NCBI RefSeq assembly: GCF_000317535.1
Contig: NC_019757.1
Span: 2,372,501-2,436,500 of the forward strand
DNA from: Cylindrospermum stagnale PCC 7417
GTDB taxonomy: Bacteria; Cyanobacteriota; Cyanobacteriia; Cyanobacteriales; Nostocaceae
Length of the DNA: 64,000 bases
Reading direction: 5' to 3'
The translations under genes were made by a program, and so were the position numbers. The stretch's first letter is position 1, and each line of letters starts with the position of its first letter. The notes beneath the pieces were generated by a model that did not search any database, was not told the DNA's origin, and saw nothing but the letters and a program-made list of their open reading frames with translations. Of the stretch, positions 50,638 to 59,082 are shown one piece after another.

Positions 50638-50668
50638 AATTCAAAATTCAAAATTCAAAATTCAAAAT
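50638..50668. repeat. AAAATTC heptamer tandem repeat
   Basis: About four tandem copies of AAAATTC precede the RibD-like gene. This is a standard Nostoc short tandem repeat. Confidence 0.9.
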
Positions 50669-50765
50669 GAATACAGCGTAAGCGTTTCATTGATTTGGAA
50701 TGGGTGGTTTATTTACGCCGTGCTGTACTAGCAAGGAAAATAACAAAACTATCAAACCTAACTTT

Positions 50766-51518
50766 ATGGAGCAACATCGTCCTCATACCACAGTTGTTTT
50801 GGCAATGAGTGCAGATGGTAAAATAGCAGATTTTAGGCGATCGCCTGCTCGGTTTGGCTCAGGGGCTGATAAAGCACACCTGGAAAAGCAAATCGCTGCC
50901 TCTGATGCCGTTTTATTTGGTGCTGGTACTCTCCGTGGCTACGGTACAACAATCACCGTATCACAGCCAACACTGCTACAGCAACGTACACAGGAAGGTA
51001 AGCCAAACCAGCCAGTTCATATAGTAATTTCGCACTCTGGCAACCTCAATCCGGAAATTAACTTCTTCAGGCAACCTGTGAGACGCTGGTTGCTGACGAC
51101 AACAGCAGGGGCAATTTTCTGGCAAAAACGCTTACGGTCAATTCCTAACTTGCGGGAAGGCGTGCCGCCTACAACAGGGACAACTTCCGCACAGGAGTAC
51201 CCTCCAGAATTTGAGCAGATTCTGGTTTTTGAAACACCAACGGGAAAAATTGACCTTGTCGCTGCTCTACAACACCTGGCATCTCTACAGATAACACGCC
51301 TAGCGGTCTTGGGTGGAGGTCAATTAGTCGCTTCTATGGTGGAATCTGATTTAATTGATGAATTCTGGTTGACTATCTGTCCGCTCATTTTAGGTGGTGC
51401 AGCAGCACCTACACCTGTAGAAGGGCAAGGATTTTTATCCCATTTAGCTCCCAAGTTGCAACTACTAGAAGTTCAAACAGTGGAGGAAGAAGTGTTTTTG
51501 CACTATCGGCGGCAATGA
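50766..51518 (+). CDS. RibD C-terminal-domain (DHFR-like) reductase
   Basis: I chose the ATG at 50766 (MEQHRPHTTVVLAMSADGKI) over the frame start at 50700, giving 250 residues. Motifs are AMSADGKIAD, DAVLFGAGTLRGYG, RLAVLGGGQLVASMVESDLI and DEFWLTICPLILGG. The family reduces deaminated aminoribosyl-uracil in riboflavin synthesis; this protein lacks the deaminase half of RibD. The phrase GGGAAGGCGTGCCGCCTAC (51154-51172) within the gene, encoding REGVPPT, looks like a small dispersed repeat. Whether it acts in riboflavin or another pathway is open. Confidence 0.85.
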   Translation: MEQHRPHTTVVLAMSADGKIADFRRSPARFGSGADKAHLEKQIAASDAVLFGAGTLRGYGTTITVSQPTLLQQRTQEGKPNQPVHIVISHSGNLNPEINFFRQPVRRWLLTTTAGAIFWQKRLRSIPNLREGVPPTTGTTSAQEYPPEFEQILVFETPTGKIDLVAALQHLASLQITRLAVLGGGQLVASMVESDLIDEFWLTICPLILGGAAAPTPVEGQGFLSHLAPKLQLLEVQTVEEEVFLHYRRQ

Positions 51519-51578
51519 CCAGTTGTCTTAGATTACTCTAAATAGAGCTTTCGCTAACTTTTGTATCTTAACCAGACG

Positions 51579-52760
51579 ATGGTAAAACCACTCAAGCCTC
51601 GTTATTCTGTTGTTTGGACAAACAAAATCGTTGAAGTACCCCAAAATGCCTGGGATGCTTTGGCTATGCCACTAAAAACCCCATTTTTAGAATGGGAGTG
51701 GCTGAACAATCTCGAAATCTCCCACAGTGCTACAGCCAAAACTGGCTGGTTACCAAATCACTTGACGTTGTGGCGAGATCGATCACTAATTGCTGCCGCC
51801 CCACTTTATCTTAAAGGGCATAGTTATGGTGAATTTGTCTTTGATCAACAGTGGGCAGAATTAGCCTCTCGCATCGGAGTAGAGTATTACCCAAAACTGT
51901 TGGGAATGACGCCATTTACTCCCGCCGAAGGCTATCGTTTCTTAATTGCTTCTGGGGAAGATGAGGATGAAATCACAGCTATACTGCTGCATGAAATTGA
52001 CTCTTTTTGCCTAAAAAATGGCATTTCTGGCTGTCATTTTCTCTATGTTGATCCCGAATGGCGTCCTGTTTTAGAACGGCAGGGTTTTGTTCCGTGGCTG
52101 CACCATAGCTATATCTGGGAGAATGCTGGGTTTCAGACTTTTGATGACTACTTGACAGTGTTCAATGCCAACCAGCGACGCAATATTAAGCGAGAGCGTA
52201 AAGCTGTGTCTAAGGCAGGTTTACGATTGCAACCGCTAACTGGTGATGAAATTCCTCGATCGCTGTTTCCTTTGATGTACCAATTTTATGCTGATACCTG
52301 TGATAAATTTGGCTGGTGGGGTAGCAAGTACCTGACAAAAAGTTTTTTTGACCAGCTAGACGCTAATTATCGTCATCGGGTGTTGTTGATTGGCGCATAC
52401 AGCGAGCAAGATGACCGCCAGCCTGTAGGGATGTCTTTTTGTCTATTTAAGGGTGACAAACTATATGGGCGCTATTGGGGTAGTTTTCAAGAAATAGATT
52501 GCTTGCATTTTGATGCTTGCTATTACGCGCCAATTGAATGGGCGATCGCGAATGGTATCCAAACTTTTGACCCTGGTGCTGGTGGACGCCACAAGAAACG
52601 GCGCGGTTTTCCGGCGATGCCGAATTATAGTCTGCACCGTTTTTACAATAATCGTTTAGGACAAATCTTACGCCCTTATATCAATGAGGTGAATCAACTG
52701 GAACAACAAGAGATTGAGGCGATGAATGCAGAGTTGCCCTTTAGTCAACGCGATGCGTAA
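51579..52760 (+). CDS. FemAB-like GNAT protein (DUF482 type)
   Basis: I chose the ATG at 51579 (MVKPLKPRYSVVWTNKIVEV), giving 393 residues. The conserved signature is FNANQRRNIKRERKAVSKAG, followed by a long acyltransferase fold containing RHRVLLIGAY and CYYAPIEWAIANGIQTFDPG. The ending GAGGRHKKRRGFPAMP...SLHRF is typical of the peptidogalycan-biosynthesis/recognition family (GNAT). The acceptor is unknown; aminoacyl or acyl transfer to an envelope precursor is a family guess. Confidence 0.88.
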   Translation: MVKPLKPRYSVVWTNKIVEVPQNAWDALAMPLKTPFLEWEWLNNLEISHSATAKTGWLPNHLTLWRDRSLIAAAPLYLKGHSYGEFVFDQQWAELASRIGVEYYPKLLGMTPFTPAEGYRFLIASGEDEDEITAILLHEIDSFCLKNGISGCHFLYVDPEWRPVLERQGFVPWLHHSYIWENAGFQTFDDYLTVFNANQRRNIKRERKAVSKAGLRLQPLTGDEIPRSLFPLMYQFYADTCDKFGWWGSKYLTKSFFDQLDANYRHRVLLIGAYSEQDDRQPVGMSFCLFKGDKLYGRYWGSFQEIDCLHFDACYYAPIEWAIANGIQTFDPGAGGRHKKRRGFPAMPNYSLHRFYNNRLGQILRPYINEVNQLEQQEIEAMNAELPFSQRDA

Positions 52761-52856
52761 AATACCAAGATTGGCAATAAATAGAGGAATGTACAAACTA
52801 CACTTGAAAATGTAAGGTAAAACGTTAATGAAATAATTTTGCTTTTGAGAAAACTT

Positions 52857-53240
52857 ATGGATTTGATGGTTGTAGATTTGGCGGCGATTGATAACAAGCT
52901 TTCCCAGCGTCATATTGATCTTGACCCCGGTGGATATTTCATTATTTACTTGGATCGGAATGCGCGGTTAATTTATGCCAAGCATTTCACAAATGTGATT
53001 GACGATCGCGGTTTAGCTGTCGATCCAGAAACGGGGAAAGTCATTCCTGCACGGGGAAAGGTAGAGAGAACTCACGAAACAGTGTTTAGTGGGAGAACAG
53101 CGAAGGAACTTTGTGTGCAGATTTTTGAAAAAACTCAGCCCTGTCCTGTTACCTTATTAGATCATGCCAGCTATTTAGGCCGAGAATTTGTCCGAGCCGA
53201 AGTGGCTTTAGTGACAGGGCAAGAGTACATCCAAGATTAG
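52857..53240 (+). CDS. DUF4346 domain protein
   Basis: I chose the ATG at 52857 (MDLMVVDLAAIDNKLSQRHI), giving 127 residues. The pattern LDPGGYFIIYLDRNARLIYA, GRTAKELCVQIFEKTQPCPV and LDHASYLGREFVRAEVALVTG matches cyanobacterial DUF4346 proteins as I recall them. The function is not established. It lies 96 bp after the FemAB-like gene on the same strand. Confidence 0.8.
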   Translation: MDLMVVDLAAIDNKLSQRHIDLDPGGYFIIYLDRNARLIYAKHFTNVIDDRGLAVDPETGKVIPARGKVERTHETVFSGRTAKELCVQIFEKTQPCPVTLLDHASYLGREFVRAEVALVTGQEYIQD

Positions 53241-53293
53241 GGTAATGGGGACTGGGAACTGGGCTATGAACGGGAGTATCTCAGTACTCTAGT

Positions 53294-53403
53294 AATCGCG
53301 GCTACACGAAGTAAATTCGTCTGCGTAGACTCAAAGGATTTGAAAACCGCGATCGCGTCGCGTTCCGAAAGGAAAGATGGTTTTTTCCTGTGTAGCCGCG
53401 ATT
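53294..53403. repeat. Dispersed palindromic repeat (GCGGCTACAC family), copy 2
   Basis: AATCGCGGCTACAC (53294-53307) and GTGTAGCCGCGATT (53390-53403) are perfect 14-bp inverted arms around GC-rich DNA containing gatcgcgtcgcg. The right arm and flank match the copy at 8352-8377. The surrounding 53241-53544 region holds no gene. Confidence 0.8.
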
Positions 53404-53544
53404 TCCATTCATCAAGACTAGACAGATTTTTCCAAAAATTGGATGCTTCCATGATGAACCTCCCAATCTCCCCTTCCCCTACTCAATCAGAAATGTGAAT
53501 TTTTGTGTAACTTAATTAATTTTATTGATTGAAATTTAATTGTT

Positions 53545-54741
53545 TTAAATCCAATCAAACTTAGGCTGAAATAAATTAGGGCGCACTTGAATCTCACCTT
53601 CCCAACCTGCATCACGCACTTTTTTAACATCCAGACTGTTTTTGACGACGATTGCAATTACATCATCTAAAGTAATACTTTCATATACTAAAACTTCCGC
53701 TTGAATGTTAGTAGGCAAGTTTTTTGGCTTATTAATTCTTGTTTGTGTTCCTCTCCTAGCATCAACCTGGGGTGCAAACAAACTTTGTAACTTATGTAAT
53801 CCTTTCCCTAAATGAATGCCCCGATCAGTAGCTGCATTAGTTTCGCAAAATAGTGTCTTATCTTTCCACATATAGTCAGTCCGAATGTAAAGTAAAACCC
53901 AACATGAACTTTTAGAACTAATTAAATAGTGATACAGGAAATTATAGTAAGTAACACTACAAAAAACATATTCTAGTTTTCTATCTATTCTTAGAGGATC
54001 AATTTGGTTATATTGGCACTTAAGCTCTCGTAACTTTGTATTAGCAAGCACAGCACCTTGCAAACAAATACCATATAAGTTTTCAATAGACGTAAAATGA
54101 ACTAAATGTTCAATTTCTCTTTCTGCTACGAAATCCTTAATCGCTTGAGCTTCAGTAGCATCAGAACGAATTAAAGCTGAAGGATACAGACAAGCAGGTG
54201 GTTGTTGAGAAAAAAGGTCTTCCCAATCCAATTTTCCTTTTTCACTGAGTTGGGTTAAGACATCAGAGAGATATTGTAACTCTTGTTCCTGAACTAAGAA
54301 TTGTATTTCATTAGTTTGAATAACGAAAATAGTTGTCTTTCTTCTGGCTTGTGTTGTTCTATCAATAAAGTTAAATCCGGTTACTTTTTTATTGCCTGTA
54401 ACAATAAAATTTGATGATTGAATGATTTCTTGTATTTCTAGTAATGTAAAATCTTCTATTTGTTGAATATCCTGGCTAATCTCAAAATAATCACTTAAGC
54501 AAACCAAATATTGAGGTGCATTAACTATAGATTCTGTTTTAATTTTTCTTCCTTCAAAAGGATCATCAATATAATAAGCATCTTTAGTAGAAGTCGGCTC
54601 TAAGATAGAATTAGAACTGTTAAACAACTCTTGAGCAGAAGAATTAACCTGAATTTGAGAGTCTGAATTAACAGTTAAAGCCCCATACTCTTGAAGTTTT
54701 GTAGTAGTATCACTAATAAATATGGGATCTATGCAGAGCAT
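53545..54741 (-). CDS. DarT-family ADP-ribosyltransferase with an unknown N-terminal extension
   Basis: The protein has 398 residues. The C-terminal 190 residues match the DarT/DUF4433 fold. HLVHFTSIENLYGIC has His215 in the NAD-binding strand. LEYVFCSVTYYNFLYHY is followed by WVLLYIRTDYMWKDK and FCETNAATDRG. QAEVLVYESITLDDVI has Glu349 at the position of the catalytic Glu. Known DarT enzymes modify thymidine in single-stranded DNA. The first 190 residues are of no family I know. No DarG macrodomain antitoxin is adjacent. The start is 10 nt after a 69-residue gene and downstream of a helicase relic. A phage-defence or toxin role is inferred. Confidence 0.82.
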   Translation of the reverse strand: MLCIDPIFISDTTTKLQEYGALTVNSDSQIQVNSSAQELFNSSNSILEPTSTKDAYYIDDPFEGRKIKTESIVNAPQYLVCLSDYFEISQDIQQIEDFTLLEIQEIIQSSNFIVTGNKKVTGFNFIDRTTQARRKTTIFVIQTNEIQFLVQEQELQYLSDVLTQLSEKGKLDWEDLFSQQPPACLYPSALIRSDATEAQAIKDFVAEREIEHLVHFTSIENLYGICLQGAVLANTKLRELKCQYNQIDPLRIDRKLEYVFCSVTYYNFLYHYLISSKSSCWVLLYIRTDYMWKDKTLFCETNAATDRGIHLGKGLHKLQSLFAPQVDARRGTQTRINKPKNLPTNIQAEVLVYESITLDDVIAIVVKNSLDVKKVRDAGWEGEIQVRPNLFQPKFDWI

Positions 54742-54750
54742 ATTAGCTAT

Positions 54751-54960
54751 TTACTCAACAGATGTTGATGGATTATTAATATCAATAGCACATTGAAGCA
54801 CAAACTCTTCAAAAACATCAACTTCACGAGGTTCACTGATAGTCAGTTTTACCTTAGTTTGATGGATGTCATAACGAAAATAATCAGCAGCCAAAACAGA
54901 AGCAGAATATGTTTCTTCTATATTTTTTGCTAAAGTTGTTAACTGAGTATTTATAGTCAT
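54751..54960 (-). CDS. Small protein of the DarT-like cluster
   Basis: I chose the ATG at 54960, whose ATGA overlaps the helicase stop (54957-54959), giving 69 residues (MTINTQLTTLAKNIEETYSA onwards). The content is acidic and mixed alpha/beta (FRYDIHQTKVKLTISEPREV, then DVFEEFVLQCAID). No family is recognised. The tight coupling upstream and the 10-nt gap to the DarT-like gene mark it as part of the same transcript. It could be the antidote to the DarT-like protein. Confidence 0.7.
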   Translation of the reverse strand: MTINTQLTTLAKNIEETYSASVLAADYFRYDIHQTKVKLTISEPREVDVFEEFVLQCAIDINNPSTSVE

Positions 54961-55768
54961 GGTTCTTGTCTGCATAAATTTTCATCAACAAAACCTTGAT
55001 AGCGTGCCACCACTTTGGAAACTTCACTATAGATAACATTGCTTGTAAATAAATCATGGCATCCCAAAATTATAAGTAATTCTTTAGCACGAGAAAAAGC
55101 TACATTAACTCGTTCGGGTGTCCTAGCAAAGCCAATATTACTATGATAATTATTCCGAACCATACTTACAATAATCACAGACTTTTCCATCCCTTGAAAT
55201 TCATCAACTGTTCCCGTGCGAATATTAAGATTAGGAAAATTGTAATTAGTAATTTGCGCCCTAATTTTTCTTAATTGTGCGCCATAAAAAGTAATTATTC
55301 CTATTTCTTTTTGAGGTTTACCCTCGGCTACTAAAGTAGCCCTTTGGTAGGAAAGCTTTTTTCAATTTCAATATAAGCTGTAAATCGGTCTAAATTGCTT
55401 AATAACGGAAGAAGCCCTTGGACGATTTTGATTTTTGGTAGCAATTGATTTTCACAATCTTTAGCTGTATTTTCTCGCCATCTGTCAACTACCCGATGTT
55501 GTAAAAAAGATTGTCCATCGCTATGTTTAGTATCTCCTTCTCTTAAAGGACGCAATAAAGGATGATGAGGTAATCTTTCTAAAGCATTATCTACTCCTAA
55601 AAGAGCTAAAATGAGTTCGTTTGCCCGTTCATGTAGTTGCCAATTTTGACTATAATTATTTAAGGCTTCTTCTCCTTCTAACCTACGAATTAAGTTTTCA
55701 CTAACTCTTCCTGTTAGTAAATAACCCCAATCTTGGGGTGTGTCATTATTTGGCATATTTTTTTGCAC
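54957..55768 (-). pseudogene. Truncated, frameshifted Upf1-like SF1 helicase
   Basis: The C-terminal part is clear: IGIITFYGAQLRKIRAQI, motif V/Va-like GTVDEFQGMEKSVIIVSMVR, and motif VI RVNVAFSRAKELLIILG. It lies in a different frame from the upstream piece (55331-55768, MQKNMPNNDTPQDWGYLLTG ... RFTAYIEIEK). The frame changes at a run of six A's (minus strand, 55357-55362 region). Adding one A would join ...IEKKLSYQRATLVAEG. The Walker A/B motifs I-III are absent from the remaining N-terminus. So the gene is both truncated and shifted, unless the A-run is a sequencing error. Confidence 0.75.
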
Positions 55769-55891
55769 CCTACCTGACTTGATAATTTGAACCTTTCAGC
55801 AAAAACATACACCATCGCTAAATGTGGGGAATGAGTAATTGGCCATAAGTTGTTAAGTACCCAGTACCTAGTACCCAATCCCCAATCCCCA

Positions 55892-56623
55892 TTACCCCTC
55901 AGATGATGGTTGAATCGCTAGGTAGATGTAGTAAGTCGCCATTGGAATCACGGTGGCGGCTATTAACAGTCCTACTACCCAAGCAGTAGCGTTACTTTGG
56001 TCGGTTTCTTCGGCTTTTTTGAATGTGCCTTCTACCTGAACAGTTTCAATTATTTGGGGTGGGCCGGGATCAGGTTTGCCAGAGAGGACGGCAACTATGC
56101 GATCGCGTACATCTAGAAATGCCTGATTGTATTTGTTCCCGTTCCGCAATGGCACACTCAAGGTTTCTGAAGCGACACTTTCGGCGATCGCATCAGTCAG
56201 CACAGACTTGACTTTATCACCAGTAATAATGGCGCTACCATTAGTAACTGTGTCAATCACCAACAAGGTTTGATTGGCTTGCACTTCTTTTGTCGGGAAC
56301 CATTTTTCAAACAGCGCTTTGGTGAAAGTTTGCGGTGTTTCACCGTAGTCAAGGCGACGTATGGTGACGATTCTGACTTCATTGCCAGTTTGCTTGGCCA
56401 AATCCGCAAAGGCGCTGCTAATCTGACCTTCATTTAAACGGCTGATGATTTCACCTTGATCTACAATCCAGGTGTCTGCTGCGAGATTGGGTATTTGATA
56501 CACACCAGTGGCTAAGGTGGGTGGGGCAAATATCGCAGCTGTGATCATCATTGCCACTAAGGGGACAATTAGCCGGATAAGGTATGTTTTACTACTAAAT
56601 AATTGCTTGAGTAGCCGTTGCAT
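55892..56623 (-). CDS. psb32: TPM-domain protein, Psb32-like
   Basis: I chose the ATG at 56623 (MQRLLKQLFSSKTYLIRLIV), giving 243 residues. An N-terminal signal or membrane segment is followed by the TPM domain (VDQGEIISRLNEGQISSAFA, EVRIVTIRRLDYGETPQTF, QTLLVIDTVTNGSAIITGD). A C-terminal membrane helix follows (ATAWVVGLLIAATVIPMATY). This matches Psb32, a thylakoid protein that protects photosystem II during repair. It stands alone. Confidence 0.88.
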   Translation of the reverse strand: MQRLLKQLFSSKTYLIRLIVPLVAMMITAAIFAPPTLATGVYQIPNLAADTWIVDQGEIISRLNEGQISSAFADLAKQTGNEVRIVTIRRLDYGETPQTFTKALFEKWFPTKEVQANQTLLVIDTVTNGSAIITGDKVKSVLTDAIAESVASETLSVPLRNGNKYNQAFLDVRDRIVAVLSGKPDPGPPQIIETVQVEGTFKKAEETDQSNATAWVVGLLIAATVIPMATYYIYLAIQPSSEG

Positions 56624-56879
56624 GGGATGAATCCTAAGACAGACTTGCACTCAAAATACTACACAACTGAGGTCAAAATCATCTTATTTACGGTTTTATT
56701 CATCGGCAAGTTTCAGCTATCCTGTCCAGTTTGCTACTGCAACCATCAGCTGCGACCAAAAATAATTTTGCCCAATTTACAGTTTACAGGGATTTTCGGT
56801 TAAACCATATTCGTCTAAAATTTGGTTTAATGTTACTGATTGTGCCAAAATGTACCTAAGTATTTTGGCACCATAAATC

Positions 56880-57490
56880 ATGGTTTGGCAAGCTGGGCAT
56901 AAACTACAGGGTGACAAATACGTTATCAAAGAAAAACTGGGAGAAGGTGGTTTTGGGATTACTTACCAAGCACAGCACATACTCCTAAATTTATAACTAC
57001 TTCAGTTGTGCCCAAAATACCTTCTCACCGACAAAAGCCAATCCTCGATAATATACCTTGGGGTAGGTTATCAGGAGTTGTTTTAGCTTATTCAGCAATG
57101 GGCTTTTTTTCAGCACCTTGGGACTGGGCTTTGGCTTGGGTTTTGGCTTGGGGTTTTGCTTTGGTTTTGGCTTCTGCTTCGGATTGGGCTGGGACTTCGG
57201 CTTTGGCTTTGTTTATGTTTTTCGCTTTGCTTTCAAATTGGGCTGGGGCTTTTGTTTCTGATTGGGCTTTGGTTTCAGCTTCGGATTTGGCTTGGAATTG
57301 GTTTTGGTCTTTGGCTTCGACTTTGGTTTTGGCTTTGGCTTCGGCTTCGGCTTTGACTTCGGCTTGGGAGGAGTTAAAAAAGTCTTTCAGCAAATCCCAT
57401 AGACTTCTAATTTTGCTGGTAACTTCCTGGTTAGGGTTAGGCTTAGGTTGGTTAGTTTATCAAATATTTCCAATAATTGGACATCGCTAA
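56880..57490 (+). pseudogene. Collapsed Ser/Thr kinase gene
   Basis: The first 38 codons (56880-56996) are a kinase N-terminus: MVWQAGHKLQGDKYVIKEKL then GEGGFGITYQAQHILLNL and a stop, i.e. the glycine-rich loop only. In another frame the sequence immediately reads TPKFITTSVVPKIPSHRQ and continues to 57490. That part is a post-kinase linker, a Trp/Ala/Leu/Ser-rich repetitive region and a membrane segment (LLILLVTSWLGLGLGWLVY). Nostoc has kinases of this overall plan. Most of the kinase domain is missing and the join is out of frame. Confidence 0.7.
57115..57370. repeat. Degenerate GCTTTGG/TTGGCTT low-complexity tract
   Basis: About 250 bp are built from approximate 6-12-bp units (ggctttggttttggcttc and relatives). 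They stay open in several frames on both strands. The plus-strand frame of the kinase relic reads as Trp/Ala/Leu/Ser repeats. Confidence 0.85.
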
Positions 57491-57716
57491 ACTTGCATTT
57501 CCACTTTTTGAACCCACAAACCTGCGTATTTTCCCCCGTTTCCTCTAAATGGCGTTTGAGAACCGAAACCCAACAATAAATTTTTACTTTTATATTCTAC
57601 TTACACCTACAGGCTTTTAGTGTTTTATAAGTTGTGGTTTATTCACCTAATTCGCTAGGTAAATCAGACTGTTTAAGCTGTCTGGATGAATGGAAAATCG
57701 TGAGAATATTTACTGC

Positions 57717-57950
57717 TTAATTGTTCACTTGATATACAATTCTGTAACTACCAAAAATAATCTCTCTAATATTATCTTGACTGATTTCCGGCACAAGACG
57801 CCCCAAATATGGAAAGTTTTCTAGCCGTTCTACAGCCTGAAATGCCCGATTTACAAATACTTGAGCAAAACTTGGTGCATCTCGTGAAATAAAATCACCA
57901 ATTGCCTCTAAATCAGCTAAAGCCTGACTTGTCCAGTTTACTCGTGCCAT
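57717..57950 (-). CDS. ParE/RelE-family toxin
   Basis: The 77-residue protein has the ParE-type pattern: VNWTSQALADLEAIGDFISR, FPYLGRLVPEI, and the C-terminal REIIFGSYRIVYQV. The family either poisons gyrase or cleaves mRNA. It overlaps the upstream antitoxin gene by 13 nt, a usual toxin-antitoxin arrangement. Confidence 0.88.
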   Translation of the reverse strand: MARVNWTSQALADLEAIGDFISRDAPSFAQVFVNRAFQAVERLENFPYLGRLVPEISQDNIREIIFGSYRIVYQVNN

Positions 57951-58132
57951 GTCTTAATCTGCTTTTTGGCTTCTTCATGTGACACGATATTACCAGACTG
58001 GAATTGTTGCAAACCTCGATTAACCTTATATAGAAAATAAAGATGTTCCATTACTTCTTCAAAAGTAACTTCCTGTGGCATTTCCTCCACTGCCTTGAGA
58101 ATTTGATATTTTACAGTAGTATCTGCTGTCAT
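57938..58132 (-). CDS. Antitoxin of the ParE-type pair
   Basis: I chose the ATG at 58132 (MTADTTVKYQILKAVEEMPQ) with AGGA upstream, giving 64 residues. A helical protein (EVTFEEVMEHLYFLYKVNRG) ends in the basic/acidic tail EEAKKQIKTWHE. It is partner to the downstream toxin. Its N-terminus resembles cyanobacterial antitoxins rather than a ribbon-helix-helix. Confidence 0.78.
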   Translation of the reverse strand: MTADTTVKYQILKAVEEMPQEVTFEEVMEHLYFLYKVNRGLQQFQSGNIVSHEEAKKQIKTWHE

Positions 58133-58216
58133 TTGTATTTCCTGCAAGACTTGAATGTAATAATCCAAATTTAACACGTAACATCTTTGCCTCGACTTAG
58201 GGCGAAACCAAAAATA

Positions 58217-58744
58217 TTAATCTCCTCTTCTTCCTAACTTCCAATCTTCACCACCTGGTAACTGCATTAAAACTTCCGCTACAGCCGCCGGCAAATTTTT
58301 GGCTGACTGGGAATATGTCAAAGTCAAAAAACTCAATGCTGTCTGCATTAACTGAGTTCTATCAACAATTTCTGCAAGTTGAAATTGACTATATACACCA
58401 TTCATAACTTCCAGACTTGCATCAGCTATAGCATCTTCAATAACTTCTTCTTCTATAAAAATCTCCCATTCATCTTGATTGATGTAGTAAGAATTTTTAT
58501 TATCTTTGAAATTTGCTTCTTTAATTTCACGGATTGCATTGCGAATGGAAGCAGCCCAAGAATTTGTTAATCGCAGTTCTAAGTGATTTTTAATTAAATG
58601 TATCAACAAAATCCTTAAATAAGATTTAATCTGCCGTAGAATAGCTTTTGTACTCATGCCTTCTAATTCATCAACTATTACCAAGGCATCTGCATAACGT
58701 CCTTCTAAGATACTATTTTTTAAGTCGATTAATTCTTGTGTCAT
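58217..58744 (-). CDS. DUF29-family protein
   Basis: The 175-residue protein begins MTQELIDLKNSILEGRYADA. The central motif is RQIKSYLRILLIHLIKNHLE, followed by SWAASIRNAIREI. This pattern (helical, LliHLlK...R...SW..SI) is DUF29, common in cyanobacteria. The C-terminal piece LTYSQSAKNLPAAVAEVLMQ then LPGGEDW is matched by the relic just upstream. The ATG overlaps the TGA of that relic (ATGA). Confidence 0.78.
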   Translation of the reverse strand: MTQELIDLKNSILEGRYADALVIVDELEGMSTKAILRQIKSYLRILLIHLIKNHLELRLTNSWAASIRNAIREIKEANFKDNKNSYYINQDEWEIFIEEEVIEDAIADASLEVMNGVYSQFQLAEIVDRTQLMQTALSFLTLTYSQSAKNLPAAVAEVLMQLPGGEDWKLGRRGD

Positions 58745-58923
58745 GCTTCACCACCTGGTAACTTACTGAGATAATCATCCATAATCGCTGGCAATTCCTT
58801 TGCTGAATAAGCATAAGTTAAAGCTAGAAACCTAGTCGCTGTAGTTGCAATCTGGTTTCTATCTAGCATTGCTGAAAGTTGAGAGCGCATATATTTTCCA
58901 TTCAAAACTGTCTTAACCTCAAA
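58741..58923 (-). pseudogene. Truncated DUF29-type tandem copy
   Basis: The open minus-strand frame encodes KTVLNGKYMRSQLSAMLDRN, then QIATTATRFLALTYAYSAKE and LPAIMDDYLSKLPGGEA. This aligns with the C-terminus of the next gene (EVMNGVYSQFQLAEIVDRTQ, LTYSQSAKNLPA, LPGGED). A stop (58924-58926) lies just upstream and the N-terminal two thirds are gone. It is probably the remains of a tandem duplicate. Confidence 0.75.
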
Positions 58924-59082
58924 CTATAAACAGGTTATTGAGAATAAGTAGCAAGCATTTTCACTATTATCTGTGCTGCTACGTTATATTTTAGCGCAAG
59001 AGCTAAATCTGCGAAAATCGGGGAACTTGAATCGGTACAACTAAGTTTACAATGATATATTTGCAGATATTTCTTGCTATAT

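Noticed and set aside
57088-57393. Lys/Ala/Glu-rich minus-strand frame
   Set aside because: It is a by-product of the low-complexity tract on the other strand; no start signal or neighbour supports it.
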